A stretch of 64,000 nucleotides of DNA from Umezawaea endophytica (GTDB lineage Bacteria > Actinomycetota > Actinomycetes > Mycobacteriales > Pseudonocardiaceae). The DNA is taken from NCBI RefSeq assembly GCF_025061645.1, contig NZ_JANYMP010000043.1:1-64000 (forward strand), written 5' to 3'. This document shows positions 9,172 through 17,206 of the stretch, in pieces. Each line of letters starts with the position of its first letter. Position 1 is the stretch's first letter. The notes under the pieces were generated by a model that did no database searches, was not told the DNA's origin, and was given only the letters and a program-made list of their open reading frames with translations. The translations under genes and the position numbers were made by a program.

Positions 9172-9287
9172 GGTGACCCACTGCGAGACCGGCTCGAAAA
9201 GGTGGCCCACTACGGAACCGGCGCTCAAAGGTGACCCACCACGAAACCGGTCCGAAAAGGTGGCCCGCCACGAAACCGGCACCCAAA
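9172..9287. repeat. 29-bp tandem repeat array (four units)
   Basis: Four head-to-tail units of exactly 29 bp (9172-9200, 9201-9229, 9230-9258, 9259-9287), with a decayed fifth after 9288. The consensus core is GGTGGCCCACCACGAAACCG plus a short A-rich tail. Units alternate GGTGA/GGTGG, hinting at a 58-bp higher-order unit. There are no spacers, so it is not CRISPR. The pattern resembles the multiple terminal repeats of IS21-family ends. Confidence 0.85.
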
Positions 9288-9337
9288 AAGAAGAGCCCAC
9301 GACGGGACCGGCAGACCGACCGGGAGGCCCTAAAACC

Positions 9338-9456
9338 GTGGCCGATTTTACTTGGGGGATTCGACCCTTAAACTTGCGCCGGGCGGCAGCTTCACCTTCT
9401 GCCCTTTAGTGCCCGGCGAAGGGTCGAATCTAGGGGCCCCAAGTCAAATCGGCCAC
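9338..9456. repeat. Long imperfect inverted repeat (~120 bp)
   Basis: The arms pair in consecutive blocks: GTGGCCGATTT/AAATCGGCCAC, ACTTGGGG/CCCCAAGT, GATTCGACCCTT/AAGGGTCGAATC and CGCCGGGC/GCCCGGCG. This gives about 39 bp of stem around a ~25-nt loop. It has no T-run. It is a MITE-like or structured RNA candidate in the acs-nhaA gap. Confidence 0.8.
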
Positions 9457-9480
9457 ACCCCGCCGGAACGCGACCCCCCC

Positions 9481-9517
9481 GTGGTCGGCCCCCGGAACCA
9501 TCCCAAAGGCCGACCAC
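9481..9517 (-). terminator. Terminator-like hairpin after acs
   Basis: GTGGTCGGCC (9481-9490) pairs perfectly with GGCCGACCAC (9508-9517), 9 nt beyond the acs stop. It lacks a U-tract. Confidence 0.5.
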
Positions 9518-9526
9518 CCCACAAAC

Positions 9527-11509
9527 TCAATCCTCAGAACTACCTTTCAACCCACTGGAGATCAAATCCATCACCGAAGAATCCGCCAACGTCGTCACAT
9601 CCCCGACCTGCCGATTCTCCGCCACATCCTTCAACAACCGCCGCATGATCTTCCCAGACCGAGTCTTCGGCAACTCCGGCACAACCATGATCTGCCGAGG
9701 CTTCGCAATAGGCCCGATCTCCTTGGCCACGTGCTCCCGCAAGGCCTTGATCGCCTCAGCCCCCGAAGCACTATCCGCCACCCCACCACGCAGGATCACA
9801 AAAGCCACGATCCCCTGCCCGGTAGTAGCATCAGAAGCCCCCACCACAGCAGCCTCAGCCACCGTAGGATGCGAAACCAACGCCGACTCAACCTCAGTCG
9901 TAGAAATCCGATGACCAGACACGTTCATCACGTCATCAACCCGACCCAACAACCAAATATCCCCATCGGCGTCATACTTCGCCCCATCCCCGGCGAAGTA
10001 GAACCCCTCCTCGGCGAACCGCGACCAGTAAGTATCCCGGAACCGCTCCTCATCCCCCCAAATCCCCCGCAACATCGCGGGCCAGGGCTGGTCGAGCACC
10101 AGGTACCCACCCCCACCGTGCGCGACCTCGACCCCCTGCTCGTCAACGACCTTCGCCCCGATCCCGGGCAACGGCCGCTGCGCAGAACCAGGCTTGGTAG
10201 AAATAACCCCAGGCAACGGCGAAATCATGATCGCACCGGTCTCGGTCTGCCACCACGTGTCCACGATCGGCGCCTTACCAGCCCCGATGTGCTCCCGGTA
10301 CCAAATCCAAGCCTCCGGGTTGATCGGCTCACCGACACTCCCCAGCACGCGCAACGACGAAAGGTCGTACTTCGCGGGGATGTCGTCACCCCACTTCATG
10401 AACGTGCGGATCAACGTGGGCGCCGTGTAGTAGATCGACACCCCGTACTCCTGCACGATCTCCCAGTGCCGCCCCTCGTGCGGGGTGTTGGGCGTGCCCT
10501 CGTAGACGACCTGGGTCACCCGGTTGGCGAGCGGCCCGTACACGATGTAGCTGTGCCCGGTCACCCAGCCGATGTCCGCGGTGCACCAGTACACGTCCGT
10601 GTCCGGCTTTAGGTCGAACACGTTGTGGTGCGTGTACGCCGCCTGCGTCAGGTACCCGCCGGTCGTGTGCAGGATGCCCTTCGGCTTCCCGGTCGTCCCG
10701 GACGTGTACAGGATGAACAGCGGGTGCTCGCTGTCGAACGCCTCCGGCGTGTGCGAATCGGACTGCGCGTCCACGACGTCGTGCCACCACACGTCGCGGC
10801 CCTCGACCCAGTCCACATCGGACTCGGTGCGCTTCACGACGAGCACGTTGGTGACGCTGGGGGTCTGCGCGACGGCCTCGTCCACGGCGGCCTTGAGCGA
10901 CACGGGCTTGCCGCGCCGGTACTGGCCGTCGGTGGTGATCACGATCTTCGCGGAGGCGTCGTCGATGCGGGTGCGCAGCGCCTCGGCGGAGAAGCCCGCG
11001 AAGACGACGCTGTGCGTCGCGCCCAAGCGGGCGACGGCGAGGATGGAGAAGATCGCCTCGGGCACCATCGGCATGTAGATCGCGACCCGGTCGCCGGTCT
11101 CCAGGCCGAGCGAGACGAGCGCGTTCGCGGCCTTGGAGACCTCGCGCTTGAGGTCGTTGTAGGTGATCGTGCGCTTGTCGCCGGGCTCGCCGACCCAGTG
11201 GATCGCGACCTGGTCGCCGTGGCCGGACTCGACGTGCCGGTCAACGCAGTTGTAGGCGACGTTGAGCTTGCCGCCGACGAACCACTTCGCGAACGGCGCC
11301 TCCGACCAGTCGAGCACCTGGCCCCACTTGGTGTCCCAGTCGAGGCGGTCGGCCTGCGCGGCCCAGAACGCGTCGCGGTCGGCACTCGCATCGTCGTACA
11401 GCTTGGACGTCGCGTTCGCCTGCGCGGCGAACTCCGCGCTCGGCGGGAACGTCCTGCTTTCCGTGTGCAGGTTGTCCAGAGCTGGGCCCTGGCCCGACGG
11501 CTGGGTCAT
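9527..11509 (-). CDS. acs: Acetyl-CoA synthetase
   Basis: AMP-forming acetate-CoA ligase, 660 aa, the usual length. The adenylation core YTSGTTGKPKG (~268-278), WWQTETG, YFAGDGAKYD and the hinge/C-domain motif RSGKIMRR are present. Lys620 in the last motif is the residue acetylated by Pat-type enzymes in other bacteria. The ATG at 11509 has GGAG about six bases upstream. The 3' third (9527 to ~10400) uses many more T-ending codons than the 5' part. In the M. tuberculosis order acs likewise lies downstream of crp. A TnpB element begins ~135 bp upstream of its start, in the opposite direction. Confidence 0.97.
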   Translation of the reverse strand: MTQPSGQGPALDNLHTESRTFPPSAEFAAQANATSKLYDDASADRDAFWAAQADRLDWDTKWGQVLDWSEAPFAKWFVGGKLNVAYNCVDRHVESGHGDQVAIHWVGEPGDKRTITYNDLKREVSKAANALVSLGLETGDRVAIYMPMVPEAIFSILAVARLGATHSVVFAGFSAEALRTRIDDASAKIVITTDGQYRRGKPVSLKAAVDEAVAQTPSVTNVLVVKRTESDVDWVEGRDVWWHDVVDAQSDSHTPEAFDSEHPLFILYTSGTTGKPKGILHTTGGYLTQAAYTHHNVFDLKPDTDVYWCTADIGWVTGHSYIVYGPLANRVTQVVYEGTPNTPHEGRHWEIVQEYGVSIYYTAPTLIRTFMKWGDDIPAKYDLSSLRVLGSVGEPINPEAWIWYREHIGAGKAPIVDTWWQTETGAIMISPLPGVISTKPGSAQRPLPGIGAKVVDEQGVEVAHGGGGYLVLDQPWPAMLRGIWGDEERFRDTYWSRFAEEGFYFAGDGAKYDADGDIWLLGRVDDVMNVSGHRISTTEVESALVSHPTVAEAAVVGASDATTGQGIVAFVILRGGVADSASGAEAIKALREHVAKEIGPIAKPRQIMVVPELPKTRSGKIMRRLLKDVAENRQVGDVTTLADSSVMDLISSGLKGSSED

Positions 11510-11643
11510 CGAAACTCCAATCGGTGGATACTCCGGCACTTGGACCGGGGAGGTGTCGATCTTTGAACGGCACCGGGGACGGCAGGGTCCGAAGTGGACG
11601 AGCGACTTCGATCATCACGGGTAGACCGGATAGTCTGCGGGAC

Positions 11644-12792
11644 GTGTCGGGGGCGGTGGTGCAGCGGGCGTACCGCTATCGCTTCTACCCCACCGAGGGG
11701 CAAGTGGCGGAGTTGTCGCGGACGTTCGGCTGCGTCCGGCTGGTCTACAACCGGGCGTTGGAGGCCCGCACCACCGCGTGGCGTCAGGAGCGGCGGCGGG
11801 TCGGCTACGGCGACACGTCCGCGCTGCTCACCGCATGGAAGCGGACTCAGGACCTGGCGTTCCTGAACGAGGTGTCGTCGGTGCCGTTGCAGCAGTGCCT
11901 GCGGCACCAGCAGAAGGCGTTCACCAACTTCCACGGCAAACGGGCCGCCTACCCGAGGTTCAAGTCCCGCAAGAAGTCGAGGGCCTCGGCGGAGTACACC
12001 CGGTCCGGGTTCCGGTGGCGCGACGGCGTGCTCACCCTGGCCAAGATGGACCGGCCGCTGGCGATCGTGTGGTCGCGTCCGCTGCCCGAGGGCGCTGAAC
12101 CCTCGACCGTGACAGTGTCGCGGGACCCGGCCGGTCGGTGGCACGTGTCGATCCTGGTCGGCACCACCATCGACCCGCTCACCCCCACGAGGGCCGAGGT
12201 CGGCGTCGACGCCGGACTGACCTGCCTGCTGACCCTCTCCACCGGCGAGAAGATCACCAACCCAAGGCACGAGCGCCGGGAACGGACGGCGTTGGCCCGC
12301 GCGCAACGCGACCTGGCCCGCAAGGTCAAGGGTTCGAACAACCGGGACAAGGCCCGGACCAGGGTCGCCCGCGTGCACGCCCGGATCGCCGATCGACGGC
12401 GGGACCTGCTGCACAAGCTGACCACTCGACTCGTTCGTGAGAACCAAACGATCGTGATCGAGGACCTCGCCGTCCGCAACATGGTCAAGAACCGCAACCT
12501 GGCCCGTGCGATCGGTGACGCGTCGTGGTCGGAGTTCCGGTCCATGCTGACCTACAAGGCCGGCTGGTACGGCCGCGCGGTGATCGCGGTGGACCGGTGG
12601 TACCCGTCCAGCAAGACCTGCTCGCACTGCGGCCACCTGCTCGACGCGTTGCCGCTGGGTGTGCGGGAGTGGGCGTGTCCCGGTTGTGGCGAGGTCCACG
12701 ACCGTGATGTCAACGCCGCGCGAAACATCCTGGCCGCCGGACGGGCGGTCGCAGCCTGCGGAGACGGAGTCAGACCGAACCGGCGCCAGTAG
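11644..12792 (+). CDS. tnpB: TnpB RNA-guided nuclease (OrfB family)
   Basis: 382-aa TnpB, the family from which Cas12 evolved. It starts in the QRAYRYRFYPTEGQ helix-turn-helix region. The split RuvC site is intact: Asp189 (VGVDAGL), Glu273 (IVIEDLAV) and Asp355 (HDRDVNAARNIL). A zinc ribbon TCSHCG...ACPGCG lies between the last two. The GTG at 11644 is 7-8 nt after TAGTCT, consistent with a leaderless transcript; GTGs at 11656 and 11659 are alternatives. TnpB proteins bind an omega-RNA from the element's 3' end and cut donor sites beside a short TAM. Activity is inferred from intact residues only. Confidence 0.93.
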   Translation: MSGAVVQRAYRYRFYPTEGQVAELSRTFGCVRLVYNRALEARTTAWRQERRRVGYGDTSALLTAWKRTQDLAFLNEVSSVPLQQCLRHQQKAFTNFHGKRAAYPRFKSRKKSRASAEYTRSGFRWRDGVLTLAKMDRPLAIVWSRPLPEGAEPSTVTVSRDPAGRWHVSILVGTTIDPLTPTRAEVGVDAGLTCLLTLSTGEKITNPRHERRERTALARAQRDLARKVKGSNNRDKARTRVARVHARIADRRRDLLHKLTTRLVRENQTIVIEDLAVRNMVKNRNLARAIGDASWSEFRSMLTYKAGWYGRAVIAVDRWYPSSKTCSHCGHLLDALPLGVREWACPGCGEVHDRDVNAARNILAAGRAVAACGDGVRPNRRQ

Positions 12793-12900
12793 TCGGTGAG
12801 GCATCTGTCGGAACCTCCCTTCCGGGGGAGAGGAAACAGGAATCGTCCGCTGTGAGGCGGATGGGAATCCCCAGTCCTTCGGGACCGGGGAGGACGTCAA
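12700..12900 (+). ncRNA. Predicted omega-RNA / right end of the TnpB element
   Basis: In IS605-type elements the guide RNA overlaps the tnpB 3' end and finishes at the right boundary. Here the boundary hairpin CCCC-A-GTCC / GGAC-C-GGGG with a TTCG tetraloop (12869-12890) is followed by AGGACGTCAA to 12900. The guide would be read from 12901 onward. The 5' limit is an estimate. Confidence 0.6.
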
Positions 12901-13067
12901 GGTGCGAGACCTCCTACATTCCTGACCTACGTGCGGAGCGGCAGTGCTTGACCGTAGTGCCGGACGACCCGGATCGACAGGCTCGGCACACGAAAAGGTT
13001 CAGACCAATTCCGCGTACAGTCGAAACACCTGGGTAACTGTGTAACTCCGCTCGCCGGTCCGTGCCA

Positions 13068-13107
13068 CCGTTCGTCGGCTGAACGACCCGTCCGTTGCGA
13101 CGAACGG
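13068..13107 (-). terminator. Hairpin downstream of the GNAT gene
   Basis: CCGTTCGTCG (13068-13077) pairs perfectly with CGACGAACGG (13098-13107), about 30 nt past the acetyltransferase stop. The rest of 12901-13139 holds no gene I can recognise. Confidence 0.45.
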
Positions 13108-13139
13108 CCCCCGCGTGACGCCGCTCACCCCTGATCGGA

Positions 13140-13721
13140 CTAATTCCCGCTGGTCAGCCCTTCGCGCACGGCGGGCCACTCCGGCGCGGTCACGGAGTAC
13201 GCGGCGGTGTCGCGCAGCGTGCCGTCCGGTCGCACGCGGTGTGCGCGGAGCGTGCCCTCGTAGGTCGCGCCGAGCCGTTCGATCGCCGCGCGGGACCGGG
13301 TGTTGAGCACGTCGGTGTGCCAGCCGACGCGGTGCGCTCCCAGCACGTCGAACGCGCGCCCCATCAGCAGCAGCTTCGCGTTCGTGTTCAGGCCGGTGCG
13401 CTGCCAGCGCGCGCCGATCCACGTGTGTCCGATGTGGACGGCGCGGTGGACGGGGTCGACGTCGTAGTACGACGTGGTGCCCGCGACCTCGCCGGTCGCC
13501 GGGTCGATCTGGACCCACGGCAGCCGGTTGGGGTCGGCCAGCGCCTTGACGACCATCGCCCGCGTCTCGTCGACGGTCGTGGGCTGGACCATCCCGAGCC
13601 ACGTCCAGACGGCCGGGTCCTCGCCCGCCTCGTGCAGGCCCTCGGCGTGGTCCTCGGTCAACGGCTCCAGCCGGACGTGCGGGCCGGTCATCACGGGTCG
13701 GTCGAACCAGTCGGTGCTCAC
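13140..13721 (-). CDS. GNAT-family N-acetyltransferase (RimJ/RimL-like)
   Basis: 193-aa acetyltransferase using acetyl-CoA. It carries the RimJ/RimL pattern: VRLEPLTEDHAEGL at the N-terminus, the HIGHTWIGARWQRTGLNTNAKLL acceptor/donor region and the late NTRSRAAIERLGATYEG strand-helix. The GTG at 13721 is preferred because the upstream GTG at 13751 would place coding sequence over the inverted repeat in the shared promoter region. A TAGCGT box lies 8 nt before the GTG. Divergent from the Fic-like gene. Substrate (protein N-terminus, small amine or antibiotic) unknown. Confidence 0.82.
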   Translation of the reverse strand: MSTDWFDRPVMTGPHVRLEPLTEDHAEGLHEAGEDPAVWTWLGMVQPTTVDETRAMVVKALADPNRLPWVQIDPATGEVAGTTSYYDVDPVHRAVHIGHTWIGARWQRTGLNTNAKLLLMGRAFDVLGAHRVGWHTDVLNTRSRAAIERLGATYEGTLRAHRVRPDGTLRDTAAYSVTAPEWPAVREGLTSGN

Positions 13722-13741
13722 GCCGCCTGACGCTATGTCGG

Positions 13742-13804
13742 AAGTGGCCACTCGTGAACGGCCATAACAGGGTAATCCCGGATGGCCACTTTACCGGCGG
13801 GTAA
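13742..13804. promoter_or_regulatory. Divergent promoter region with palindromes
   Basis: AAGTGGCCA (13742-13750) and TGGCCACTT (13783-13791) form a perfect 9-bp inverted repeat. TTACC-GGCG-GGTAA occupies 13791-13804. TAATGT at 13802-13807 is a minus-10 placed 7 nt before the Fic-like GTG, implying a leaderless mRNA. Confidence 0.45.
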
Positions 13805-13814
13805 TGTCCGCGCC

Positions 13815-14540
13815 GTGACCGATCCGCTGGCTCCGCTGCTGGACCTGCCCGGTGTGGCCGACGCCGTCGCCAACGCCAAGAACGCCGTCTTCCAGGTGCA
13901 CCGCCACCGGGTGAACCTGCGCGGCTGGGCGACGACCGCCGCCGAGGCGTCCGTGCGCGCCGCCCGCGCGTCCGCCGCGCTCGACGGCGGACCGACCGCG
14001 ATCCCGGAGGACGGCTCGGTGACGGACCCCGTGCTGGCCGGGTCGCTGCGGGTCGCCGAGGCGCTCGGCACGCTGCTGCCGACGTGGGAGCGCGCGCCGT
14101 CGCAGGCGCTGGCCCGGCTGCACCTGCTGGCCGCCGCCGACTTCGACGGCGAACTGGGCAGGCCCCGGCTCGACCCCGGTGTCGCCGACCGGCTGGACCT
14201 GCTCGCGGGCCTGCTGACCGGCGGTTCGAAGGCGCCAGGTCCGCTGCTGGTGTCGATCGTGCACGGCGAGCTGCTGGCGCTGTCGCCGTTCGAGAGCGCG
14301 AACGGCGTGGTGGCACGGGCCGCGGCGCGGCTCACGTCGATCTCCACGGGGCTCGACCCGAAAGGTCTCGGCGTCCCGGAGGTCCACTGCCTGCGCAGGC
14401 AGAGCGAGTACGACGCCGCGCTGGTCGGGTTCACCACCGGCGAGCCGGAGGGCGTCGGCCGGTGGATCATGTTCTGCTGCGCGGCCCTGGAGGCGGGCGC
14501 CCGCGAGGCGTCGAGCATCGCGGACGCCGCCTCCGCGTGA
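13815..14540 (+). CDS. Fic-fold protein with degenerate active site
   Basis: 241-aa protein. At 157-168 it reads S-P-F-E-S-A-N-G-V-V-A-R, which aligns without gaps to the Fic motif HPFx(D/E)GNGRxxR. The catalytic His is Ser, the first Gly is Ala and the first Arg is Val. An N-terminal S-A-A-L-D-G-G (53-59) resembles the Fic inhibitory motif (S/T)xxxE(G/N). By gene order it matches Rv3662c, often labelled oxidoreductase without evidence. AMP transfer seems unlikely; a binding or scaffold role is inferred. The GTG at 13815 follows TAATGT by 7 nt. Its stop abuts the next convergent stop (TGATCA). Confidence 0.7.
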   Translation: MTDPLAPLLDLPGVADAVANAKNAVFQVHRHRVNLRGWATTAAEASVRAARASAALDGGPTAIPEDGSVTDPVLAGSLRVAEALGTLLPTWERAPSQALARLHLLAAADFDGELGRPRLDPGVADRLDLLAGLLTGGSKAPGPLLVSIVHGELLALSPFESANGVVARAAARLTSISTGLDPKGLGVPEVHCLRRQSEYDAALVGFTTGEPEGVGRWIMFCCAALEAGAREASSIADAASA

Positions 14541-15041
14541 TCAGCCGAAGAAGTCGCCGACGTACCCGAGGCGCGCCGGGCCGGACAGGGAGTTCGGCCA
14601 CGCCACCGTCACGGTGCGGTCGCTCGCGGCGGTCGACGGCAGGGTGAAGGTCGCGGACGCGACCGGGTAGCCCTGGCCGGTGCCCTTCCTGGAGGCGATG
14701 TAGACGACCTTCGGGCTACCGGGGACCAGGACGGCGGCCTCGGCCCCCGCGGGGTCCGGGGAGACGACGCCGATGGGCAGCGGGTTGCCCGACGGGTCGT
14801 GGAAGACCAGGTCGCCGAGCGTGCCGCGCATCGTGCACGCGGTGCCCGGCTTGGCCTCGAACTCGACCTGGAAGAGCTGGTCGGCGACGTTGGGCGAGCG
14901 CCGTTCGTGCGCCACGACGTCGAGGGAGGACGCCGTGCACTGCGGCGTCGGGATGGAGGCGCCCGCCACGCCGACACCGACCACACCGAGGGCGACAGCG
15001 GCGGAACCGATCAGGACTGAGGTCTTCTTGATGATGGTCAT
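14541..15041 (-). CDS. Secreted DUF4232-like protein
   Basis: 166-aa exported protein. The signal peptide is KKTSVLIGSAAVALGVVGVGVAGA with an AGA-S type cleavage region. The mature part begins PTPQCTASSL and contains a second cysteine (TACTMRG). This two-cysteine beta-sandwich layout is typical of DUF4232 proteins of actinobacteria. ATG at 15041; a GGAGG lies rather far (~13 nt) upstream. It sits next to the kynurenine operon but shows no functional link. Role unknown. Confidence 0.7.
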   Translation of the reverse strand: MTIIKKTSVLIGSAAVALGVVGVGVAGASIPTPQCTASSLDVVAHERRSPNVADQLFQVEFEAKPGTACTMRGTLGDLVFHDPSGNPLPIGVVSPDPAGAEAAVLVPGSPKVVYIASRKGTGQGYPVASATFTLPSTAASDRTVTVAWPNSLSGPARLGYVGDFFG

Positions 15042-15130
15042 ACCGGTGAAGACGCCTCCGTCCGAACGTCGGTGGCCTGGTCGCGAGATGTGCCACTCGA
15101 GGACAACCGACGCCCGGACTCGAGCGTGAT

Positions 15131-16267
15131 CTAGAGGATCTCGGCCAGGGCCTCCGCCGCTCGCCGGGCGTCGGAGTACCGGTTGTACAGGGGCGCGAAA
15201 CCGAAGCGCAGCACGTCAGGAGGCCGGTGGTCGCCGATGACGTTCCGACCGATCAGCTTGTCCATCAGCGCGGCCGCGTCGGGGTGCCGCAGCGAGATCT
15301 GGTGCCCCCGCCACTCGTCGTCCGGCGTGATCACCTCGACGCCCGGCAGGTCCTCGACGAGCGACCGGAAGTACGCCGTCAGCTTCAGCCCCTTGGTCCG
15401 CACGTCGGTGAGCGACACCCCGTCCCACACGTCCAGCGCGACGTCGAGCGCGAGCATCGACAGGATGTCCGGCGTGCCGACGCGGGCCCGTGCGATGCCG
15501 GGGTCGGGCGTGAAGCCCTCATCCATCGCGAACGGCGCACGGTGCCCGGTCCACCCGGTCAGCGGCTGCTCGAACGTCGCCTGCGCGGCGGCGGGCACGT
15601 AGAGGAACGCGGGCGCGCCCGGTCCGCCGTTGAGGAACTTGTACGTGCACCCGACGGCCAGGTCCACGCCCAGCGCGTCCAGCTCGATCGGCAGCACCCC
15701 GGCGCTGTGGCAGAGGTCCCACACGACGCGTGCGCCGACGGCGTGCACCTGCTCGGTCACGGCGGCCATGTCCAGCATCCGGCCGGTCCGGTAGTCGACG
15801 TGGTTGAGCAGCACCACGGCCGTCCGCTCGGTCAGCTCCAGCGAGTCCGGCAGGGCGGGCCGCAGTTCGAGACCGGTCAGCTCCGCCACCGACCGGGCGA
15901 TGTACCCGTCGGTCGGGAACGTGCCCGCGTCCACCACGATCTCCGCGCGGTCGGTGCCCTTCACCGCGGCCATCAGCGCCTTGAAGATGTTCACGCTGGT
16001 GGAGTCGCCAACGGCGACCTGGCCGGGAGCGGCGCCGACCAGCCTGCCGACCTTGTCGCCGACCCGTTGCGGAGCCTCCCACCAGCCCTCGGACCAGGAG
16101 CGGATCAGCCTGCGGCCCCACTGCTGCCGCACGACCTCCTGCACCCGGTCGGCGACCGCGCGCGGCGGCGCCCCCAGCGAGTTGCCGTCCAGGTAGACGA
16201 CGTCGTCGTCCAGGTCGAACAGCTCGCGCACGGGTGCCAGCGGGTCGACGGCGTCGAGGTCGGTCAC
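15131..16267 (-). CDS. kynU: Kynureninase
   Basis: PLP-dependent enzyme that splits kynurenine (or hydroxykynurenine) into anthranilate and alanine. 378 aa. It has YLDGNSLGAPP at the N-terminus, WDLCHSAGVLPIEL with the PLP-ring aspartate, and the Schiff-base lysine in CTYKFLNGGPG. The GTG start overlaps the stop of kynA by four bases, so the two are translationally coupled. No kynurenine formamidase is seen beside them; a generic amidase elsewhere may serve. Product anthranilate could feed catabolism, tryptophan recycling or secondary metabolism. Confidence 0.96.
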   Translation of the reverse strand: MTDLDAVDPLAPVRELFDLDDDVVYLDGNSLGAPPRAVADRVQEVVRQQWGRRLIRSWSEGWWEAPQRVGDKVGRLVGAAPGQVAVGDSTSVNIFKALMAAVKGTDRAEIVVDAGTFPTDGYIARSVAELTGLELRPALPDSLELTERTAVVLLNHVDYRTGRMLDMAAVTEQVHAVGARVVWDLCHSAGVLPIELDALGVDLAVGCTYKFLNGGPGAPAFLYVPAAAQATFEQPLTGWTGHRAPFAMDEGFTPDPGIARARVGTPDILSMLALDVALDVWDGVSLTDVRTKGLKLTAYFRSLVEDLPGVEVITPDDEWRGHQISLRHPDAAALMDKLIGRNVIGDHRPPDVLRFGFAPLYNRYSDARRAAEALAEIL

Positions 16268-17100
16268 ACGAAACTCCTCGCGGTCCACAGTTCCGGGAAC
16301 ACCGAACGCCGGGTGCGCTTCTCCAGGAACGCGACGCCCGCGGAGCCACCCGTGCCCACCTTGGCACCCATCGAGCGGCGGGTCGCGAGGAGGTGGTCGT
16401 AGCGCCAGCGGGCGAACTCCTCGGCGATGTCGGTCAGCGCCTCGCCGAGTTCCAGCAGGTCGCGGTCGTCGCCGCGGTAGATCTCGGCCCACACCTCCTC
16501 GACGTCGGCGTCGGGCTCGTAGGTCTTGGTCAGGTCCCGTTCCAGCACGGCGACCGGGATCGCCAGGCCGCGGCGGCGCAGCGCGGCGAGCACGTCGTCG
16601 TACAGGCTCGGCGCCGCCAACTGGGCTTCGAGGGACTCGTGCAGCTCGGGCACGGCGCGGTGCGGGACCAGCATCGACCGGGACTTCTCGCCGAGCAGGA
16701 ACTCCAGCTCGCGGTAGACGCCGGACTGGAAGCCGGAGCCCTCGCCGAGCGCGTCGCGGAACGAGTTGAACTCGCCGGGCGTCATCCGCGCGATCGGCCG
16801 CCACGCGGCGTTGAGGCCCTGGAGGTGCAGGTCGCTGCGGCGCAGGGTGCGGACCGCCGCGCGCAGGTCGTCGGCCCGCAGTTCGAGCTGCGCCTGGCGC
16901 CACTCGAAGCAGAGGAGGCCGAAGTAGAGCTCCATGATCTGGGTGATGACCAGGAACGACATCTCGCGCGGGTCGTCGGAGGCCTGCTTCTGCAACGTGT
17001 GCAGGACCGAGGCGTGGACGTAGTCCTCGTACGGCGTGGTGCCGCCGAAGTCGAGCTTGGGGACCTCTTCGCCGCCGTGGATGACCGGACAAGTGCTCAT
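16264..17100 (-). CDS. kynA: Tryptophan 2,3-dioxygenase
   Basis: Heme enzyme opening the indole ring of L-tryptophan to N-formylkynurenine; 278 aa. Family motifs: FLVITQIMELYFGLL (substrate pocket), GFQSGVYRELEFLLG, and the heme-ligand region RYDHLLATRRSMGAKVGTGG. ATG at 17100. First gene of the kynA-kynU operon, divergent from an Lrp/AsnC regulator whose start is 107 bp away, so that short shared region probably holds the control site (palindrome at 17125-17138). Confidence 0.96.
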   Translation of the reverse strand: MSTCPVIHGGEEVPKLDFGGTTPYEDYVHASVLHTLQKQASDDPREMSFLVITQIMELYFGLLCFEWRQAQLELRADDLRAAVRTLRRSDLHLQGLNAAWRPIARMTPGEFNSFRDALGEGSGFQSGVYRELEFLLGEKSRSMLVPHRAVPELHESLEAQLAAPSLYDDVLAALRRRGLAIPVAVLERDLTKTYEPDADVEEVWAEIYRGDDRDLLELGEALTDIAEEFARWRYDHLLATRRSMGAKVGTGGSAGVAFLEKRTRRSVFPELWTARSFV

Positions 17101-17124
17101 GTCCTCATCATGCGTGGTCGAGTG

Positions 17125-17138
17125 GCATTTCTGAATGC
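17125..17138. promoter_or_regulatory. Lrp-type operator candidate between kynA and regulator
   Basis: GCATT-TCTG-AATGC is a perfect 5-bp-arm dyad in the divergent promoter region, the usual place for autoregulating Lrp/AsnC proteins. Confidence 0.4.
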
Positions 17139-17206
17139 ACGTCGACGGCCGTAGGGCTGCTGATATCTCATGGCCGAAAGCCGTTTCCGCGGATAGCTTT
17201 GCGTTC

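Larger units (their letters stand above)
11644..12900 (+). mobile_element. IS200/IS605-type element carrying only tnpB
   Basis: A tnpB gene followed by a typical right end: hairpin at 12869-12890 and terminal GTCAA at 12896-12900, matching the TCAA right cleavage site of IS608-type elements. No Y1 transposase (tnpA) is present, so it is a non-autonomous (IS1341-like) element. The left end was not located; it must lie between the acs ribosome-binding site (~11515) and 11644. Confidence 0.8.

Noticed and set aside
9172-9287. CRISPR array
   Set aside because: The units are 29 bp but directly abutting with no unique spacers, and no cas genes are nearby.
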